64,000 nucleotides of DNA from assembly GCA_004297825.1 (NCBI GenBank), contig SCSX01000033.1:113601-177600 (forward strand), written 5' to 3'. Origin of the DNA: Spirochaetota bacterium. Its GTDB lineage: Bacteria > Spirochaetota > UBA4802 > UBA5368. The notes beneath the pieces were generated by a model. The model was given only the letters and a program-made list of their open reading frames with translations, did not search any database and was not told the origin of the DNA. The position numbers and the translations under genes were made by a program. Shown here piece by piece: positions 59,797-64,000 of the stretch (its first letter is position 1; every line of letters starts with the position of its first letter).

Positions 59797-62700
59797 ATGA
59801 CATCAAGAGCGCCCTTTGCAGCGACATGGTGGGGAAAGCAGTGGATAGAGGCCCTGGAACGGATCGACATCAACACTAACCGCCTGGGCCGCGGGAGAAG
59901 TTACGCGCGCGACGGCAACGTGGTGTCGATCAAACTGGAGGCCGGGCAGATAATCGCGCGCGTAAAGGGGCGCACCCGCTCCCCTTACTCGATCCGGATC
60001 ACCTTGAAAAGGTTCTCCCGGCCCGTCATGACGAAAATCATTCGCCTTGTCGCGGACAACCCGCTCATCGCCTCCCAGCTCTCCCTGGGAAAGCTTCCCG
60101 AGGAACTGCTCGATACGCTGGAAAGGGACGGCATCCATGTCCTGCCCCAATCATGGCGCGATATCAGCTCCTCATGCTCCTGCCCGGACTGGGCCGACCC
60201 CTGCAAGCACATGGCCGCCGTGTACTATCTCATGGGCCGGGAGATCGACAAGGACCCTTTTCTCCTGTTCAACCTCCGGGGCGTAGCGACCGGGGACCTG
60301 ACCGGCACTGCCGCGCACGATACCGAAACGCGTAATAAATCAACGATGCCCGTGCCGCTCTTCGGGCCCCTTCGCGGGATCAAGGGACGCCCCGCTCCGG
60401 CCGAATTCGGCGCGCCGCTTGCGATCCCGGATTTCGACTTCCGCTCCCTGCTGGGGCTTCTCCCCGACCGCCCGCTCTTTTACCCGGCGGAGGATTTCAA
60501 GAAACTCCTGATCGCGGCCTACGCCCAGGCGTCAACGCGCGCCGCTTCCGTTGATATCGCCGATGAGGCCCCCCACCTTCTTAAAATGGCGGACTTCCGG
60601 CTCATCTTCCCCGCCAAAGGCCCCGGTGTCCCGCATGTGTTCGTGTCTCCCCCCGAAACGGCGAAGCTTGTCGCCCGCGGGAAAGGGCCCTCTCCCGTCA
60701 CGATGGACATACCTGTTGAACAGGAAGGCTCCGTCTGCATGGCGAAGGCAAGGGGGTCGATATTCTCCCTTGGCGAGGTTTTTAGCTATTTCCAGTCCAT
60801 TCCGCTCCAGACCGGCCTTGACGGCGCGTCGGCGACGGCCCGGTTTATGAGCGTACTCGCACAGGCATCACTTTCCCTCATCAAGGCGGGCGCGTACCTT
60901 CCCGAGCCCGTGGACGGCGCGGACGGCGAGTTTTCGATACGCTATGTCCCCTGCAAGGGACACCATCCGGTTGAGGAGATCATCGCGGCGGCGGGATCGA
61001 TTATGCCCGCGGGGATGGGGTTCCAGCGCGGGAAGAGGCGCATCCTCGCGGCGCATGCTGTCGAAGAGCTCTTCTCGCTGGGGGTTTCCGCGACCCTCCG
61101 CCTCATCCTGTCCGCCGATACGCGTTTTTCCGCCGACAAGATCGCCTCGGTCTTCTTCACCGACGAAGGCGCGTTCGTCCCGGAGCGATTCGACGAGCGT
61201 GCCGCAGGCGCAACGGTACGCAACTGGCTGGACCGCTTCGCGAGCCTCCGGGGGGATATCGCGCCGGTGATAAAAATCGGCGAGTCAAAGGGGGACTACT
61301 TTACGCTGGAAATCCTCGCGGAAAACAAAAAGGACGCCGTGAGCCCGCCCCTGTCCCTGGATACCTTATACGCGGCCGGTGCGCGGATTTTCGAGAGGCC
61401 CGCGCACGAGGTGCGCGCATCGATCGCGCGTCAGGCGGCCCTCGCCGGCGAGCACCTTCCCGAACTCAAAACAGTGCTTGCCGGGAAAGGCTCCGCGGCG
61501 GTCCTTATCGGCATGGAGCGCATGGGCGAGATCCTCTCACGGCATGCGCCGTTTTTCGAGACGATCGGCGTCCGCTTTCTGCTTCCCAAGGCGCTCAAAA
61601 ACCTCCTGAAACCGGAGCTTACCGTGGCAGCCTCGTCGCCCGCCACCGTGCGCTATCTGAATCTCGATTCGCTCCTCAATTTTTCGTGGGAAATATCTAT
61701 AGGCGGCGAAAGAATATCCGGGAAGGAGTTCGCACGCCTTTGCAAAGAGGCGGCGGGCATCGTCAGGTTCAAGGACAAATATCTGCTCCTGGACCCCGAC
61801 GAGGCGCGCAAAATCATAGAGCGCCTCGCCAGGCCCCCCCGACCCTCCACTCCGGTGGCGGCGCTCTTCGCCGCGCTCACCGGGGAGCTTCAGGGAATCG
61901 CCGTCCGTCCCGATACGGCGCTCAAAAAACTCATCGATTCCTTTTCATCGACCCTGAATGCCGCGCGGCCCTCCGGTATCGCCGCCACGCCCAGGCCATA
62001 CCAGGAACGCGGCTTCGACTGGCTGTATTCTAATCTCGCGCGCGGCCTGGGCTGCTGCATCGCCGACGATATGGGCCTGGGCAAGACCCTGCAGGTCATC
62101 ATGGTACTCCAGAAGCTCAAGGACGAGGGGCTTCTGGGCAACGCGGCGCTCGTGGTATGTCCCACGACGCTCGTGGGCAACTGGAGCCGCGAGATCGAGC
62201 GCTTCGCCCCCGGACTTCGCGTCTCGATCTACCACGGGACCGAAAAGGCGCGCAAATGGAAGGGGTTCGATATCGTCATCACCACCTACGGCCTGGTGAG
62301 GCGAAATGAAACCCTCTTTGGCACGCGCGAATGGGACCTTGTCGTCATCGACGAGGCGCAGAACATCAAGAACCCGTCCTCGGACCAGTCGGCGGCGGTG
62401 AAGAAACTCAAGGCCGTCCGCCGCGTCGCCATGAGCGGGACCCCCGTGGAAAACCGGCTCACCGAGCTCTGGAGCATATTCGATTTTTTCATTCCCGGAT
62501 ACCTGGGACCGCTGCGCGGCTTCAAGGCGGACTTCGCCCTTCCCATCGAGCGGTACCGGGACGAGGACGCGCTCGCGAAATTAAAGAAGGCGACCGCGCC
62601 CTTTATACTGCGGCGCCTCAAGTCCGATAAAACCATTATATCGGACCTGCCCGATAAAATCGTGTCCGACTGCTACTGTCCCCTTACGCCGGAACAGGCG

Positions 62701-63378
62701 GTGCTCTATGAGCAGGTTGTCGCCTCCGCCTTGCGCAAAATCGAGGAATCCGAGGGCATCGAGCGCAGGGGGCTCATCTTCCAGCTCATCACGCACCTGA
62801 AGCAGATATGCAATCATCCGGTTCACTTTAGCGGCAGGGGGGATCTCGCGCCGGGGATTTCCGGCAAGGCCGGAAAAACCATGGAGCTTCTCGAGCGGAT
62901 CGTCGAGCACGGCGAAAAGGCGCTCATCTTCACCCAGTACCGGCGCATGGGCGAGATGCTCGAAAAAATGATCGCCCGCCATGCCGGTGAGAAGACGCTC
63001 TTCTTCCACGGGGGGCTCGTCCGCGCCGCACGCGACCGGATGGTGAAGCGCTTCCAGGACGGCGGTGAAAAGATACTCATCATCTCGCTCAAGGCAGGCG
63101 GCACGGGGCTCAATCTCACCCGCGCCACCCAGGTGATCCACTACGATCTCTGGTGGAACCCCGCCGTGGAAAACCAGGCCACCGACCGGGCCTACCGCAT
63201 AGGACAGAAGAGCGCGGTACAGGTGCACCGGCTTATCACCATGGGGACCTTCGAGGAAAAGATTGACGGCATAATAAAGAAGAAGCAGGAGCTCGCCGAC
63301 CTTGCCGTCTCGGCGGGTGAGACCTGGATCACGGAGATGTCAAACCGCGAGCTCAAGGAGATTTTCAGTCTTGGGTGA
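59797..63378 (+). CDS. SWIM zinc finger and SNF2-family helicase-like ATPase
   Basis: A 1193-residue ATP-driven DNA translocase. The SWIM zinc motif (about 125-143) reads CSCPDWADPCKHMAAVYYL. A large middle region (about 200-700) has no familiar motif and corresponds to the bacterial SNF2-associated domain. The SNF2 ATPase starts near 730: PRPYQERGFDWLYSN, Walker A ADDMGLGKTLQ, Walker B VVIDEAQNIKN, then SGTPVENRLTELWSI, and in the second lobe LIFTQYRRMGEMLEK, LFFHGGL, ISLKAGGTGLNLT and DRAYRIGQ. CGGAGA lies before the ATG. Probable role: remodelling protein-DNA or RNA polymerase complexes, as for RapA-like enzymes. Confidence 0.93.
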   Translation: MTSRAPFAATWWGKQWIEALERIDINTNRLGRGRSYARDGNVVSIKLEAGQIIARVKGRTRSPYSIRITLKRFSRPVMTKIIRLVADNPLIASQLSLGKLPEELLDTLERDGIHVLPQSWRDISSSCSCPDWADPCKHMAAVYYLMGREIDKDPFLLFNLRGVATGDLTGTAAHDTETRNKSTMPVPLFGPLRGIKGRPAPAEFGAPLAIPDFDFRSLLGLLPDRPLFYPAEDFKKLLIAAYAQASTRAASVDIADEAPHLLKMADFRLIFPAKGPGVPHVFVSPPETAKLVARGKGPSPVTMDIPVEQEGSVCMAKARGSIFSLGEVFSYFQSIPLQTGLDGASATARFMSVLAQASLSLIKAGAYLPEPVDGADGEFSIRYVPCKGHHPVEEIIAAAGSIMPAGMGFQRGKRRILAAHAVEELFSLGVSATLRLILSADTRFSADKIASVFFTDEGAFVPERFDERAAGATVRNWLDRFASLRGDIAPVIKIGESKGDYFTLEILAENKKDAVSPPLSLDTLYAAGARIFERPAHEVRASIARQAALAGEHLPELKTVLAGKGSAAVLIGMERMGEILSRHAPFFETIGVRFLLPKALKNLLKPELTVAASSPATVRYLNLDSLLNFSWEISIGGERISGKEFARLCKEAAGIVRFKDKYLLLDPDEARKIIERLARPPRPSTPVAALFAALTGELQGIAVRPDTALKKLIDSFSSTLNAARPSGIAATPRPYQERGFDWLYSNLARGLGCCIADDMGLGKTLQVIMVLQKLKDEGLLGNAALVVCPTTLVGNWSREIERFAPGLRVSIYHGTEKARKWKGFDIVITTYGLVRRNETLFGTREWDLVVIDEAQNIKNPSSDQSAAVKKLKAVRRVAMSGTPVENRLTELWSIFDFFIPGYLGPLRGFKADFALPIERYRDEDALAKLKKATAPFILRRLKSDKTIISDLPDKIVSDCYCPLTPEQAVLYEQVVASALRKIEESEGIERRGLIFQLITHLKQICNHPVHFSGRGDLAPGISGKAGKTMELLERIVEHGEKALIFTQYRRMGEMLEKMIARHAGEKTLFFHGGLVRAARDRMVKRFQDGGEKILIISLKAGGTGLNLTRATQVIHYDLWWNPAVENQATDRAYRIGQKSAVQVHRLITMGTFEEKIDGIIKKKQELADLAVSAGETWITEMSNRELKEIFSLG

Positions 63379-63455
63379 GGGGCCGATACTGCTGTCCGCG
63401 TGATTGACGGCGCGCCCCCTGCCTGCTATCATGTACGCGGTGGAAGGAGGGCGTC

Positions 63456-64000
63456 ATGAAAAAACAGGAACCCGTTCAAACTGCCGTGCGCATCGTATAC
63501 CACCCGGTGTATCAGACCCCCTATTCCACCGCCTCGTGCGAAAGCCCCGACCGGGTGCGCGCGGTCATGGAATACCTGGGCGCGCGTTATCCGGTCGTTG
63601 AGCCGCCGGCCTGCGGGGACGAGGACATACTCCTGTGCCATTCGGAAGGACTCCTTATGATGGAACGCCGCGCGGAAGACCGCTTCCCGGCCGCCAGGAC
63701 CGCTGCGGGCGGCGCGATCATGTGCGCACGCATGGCCTTGGAGGGCTTCGTGCCATTCGGCGCAATTCGCCCGCCCGGGCACCACGCGAACCCGGACCAC
63801 AACTGGGGATTCTGCTTTTTCAACAACATGGCCATCGCCGTGTCCCGCCTTATCGCCGACGGGCTGGTGAAGCGCGCCGTGATCCTGGACATTGACCTTC
63901 ATTTTGGCGACGGCACCCTGGCCGCGTTCAACGGGAATCCGGACGTGCAGGTGCTCAACATCCAGTCCCCGGACCCCGCCGGCTTCATCGCGGAGACGCG
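63456..64000 (+). CDS. Histone deacetylase/AcuC-family protein, N-terminal part
   Basis: The gene runs off the right edge with 181 codons present. GGAGGG lies six bases before the ATG. The arginase-fold deacetylase signature is clear: RPPGHHANPDHNWGFCFFNN with the catalytic His pair, and ILDIDLHFGDGT with the Asp and His zinc ligands. Family members deacetylate lysines, polyamines or small amides using zinc. The start KKQEPVQTAVRIVYHPVY is similar to bacterial deacetylase-like proteins. It lies 77 bases after the SNF2 gene and could be cotranscribed. Substrate unknown. Confidence 0.9.
   Translation, partial: MKKQEPVQTAVRIVYHPVYQTPYSTASCESPDRVRAVMEYLGARYPVVEPPACGDEDILLCHSEGLLMMERRAEDRFPAARTAAGGAIMCARMALEGFVPFGAIRPPGHHANPDHNWGFCFFNNMAIAVSRLIADGLVKRAVILDIDLHFGDGTLAAFNGNPDVQVLNIQSPDPAGFIAET

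Noticed and set aside
1..64000. CRISPR arrays, rRNA genes, insertion sequences
   Set aside because: No regularly spaced repeats, rRNA-like sequence or transposase motifs were seen on either strand.

Overview
The window looks like chromosomal DNA of a high-GC (roughly 60%) spirochaete, probably an uncultivated Spirochaetota lineage. The strongest pointer is a homologue of cytoplasmic filament protein A (CfpA, 20894-22852), a protein I know only from spirochaetes. A two-membrane envelope (TolC-type efflux, lipoprotein signal), a SpoIIE/RsbU phosphatase plus STAS protein, and vWA/TPR/Fn3 envelope proteins fit this. There is no rRNA, CRISPR array, transposase or clear prophage. Three tRNA genes (Thr-UGU, Tyr-GUA, Gly-CCC) lack an encoded CCA.

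Layout. 1-9.2 kb (minus strand): housekeeping run from an ECF sigma start through tyrS, ispF, a STAS protein, recJ, an RNase HI, a coiled-coil zinc-ribbon protein, queA, a SpoIID-type lipoprotein and a XerC/D recombinase. 9.5-13.9 kb: four-gene tripartite efflux operon (TolC, MacA-like adaptor, ABC ATPase, MacB-like permease). 14.1-17 kb: tRNA-Thr/tRNA-Tyr, a DUF1858 protein, a ThiF/MoeB-type E1-like enzyme and a thiolase. 17-27.9 kb: a spirochaete-specific stretch with a PPDK-like protein whose nucleotide site looks dismantled, an unknown 310-residue protein, CfpA, a vWA membrane protein, an unknown protein, a TPR protein and an Fn3 protein. 28-31 kb (plus): SET-domain protein, HD phosphohydrolase and a COG1031-type radical SAM enzyme, ending at a 48-bp perfect palindrome. 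31.5-37 kb: YciO/Sua5, Rel, Maf, a HAMP protein, tRNA-Gly and cysteine synthase.

37-46 kb: an orphan gene, an AmpG-like MFS carrier, a large BNR/Fn3 membrane protein, and a plus-strand operon of a cation/proton antiporter fused to a PTS EIIA domain, a membrane-spanning LysM-like protein and an unknown protein. 46-57 kb (minus): receiver-PAS-HisKA_2 kinase, two-subunit 2-oxoacid:ferredoxin oxidoreductase, a small zinc ribbon, a sorbosone-dehydrogenase-like protein, bacterioferritin, an Nramp transporter fused to a universal stress domain, and the PII/Amt ammonium pair. 57.4-64 kb (plus): SpoIIE/RsbU phosphatase, a 1193-residue SWIM-SNF2 ATPase and the start of a histone-deacetylase-family gene.

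The most interesting unit is the CfpA neighbourhood: a filament protein next to an apparently ATP-blind relative of pyruvate phosphate dikinase that keeps its phospho-histidine and PEP domain. Other items worth attention are an orphan intrinsic terminator upstream of yciO, a RecJ with a roughly 120-residue insertion, several domain fusions, and a few palindromic operators over predicted promoters. All functional calls come from reading motifs by eye; no database search was run.
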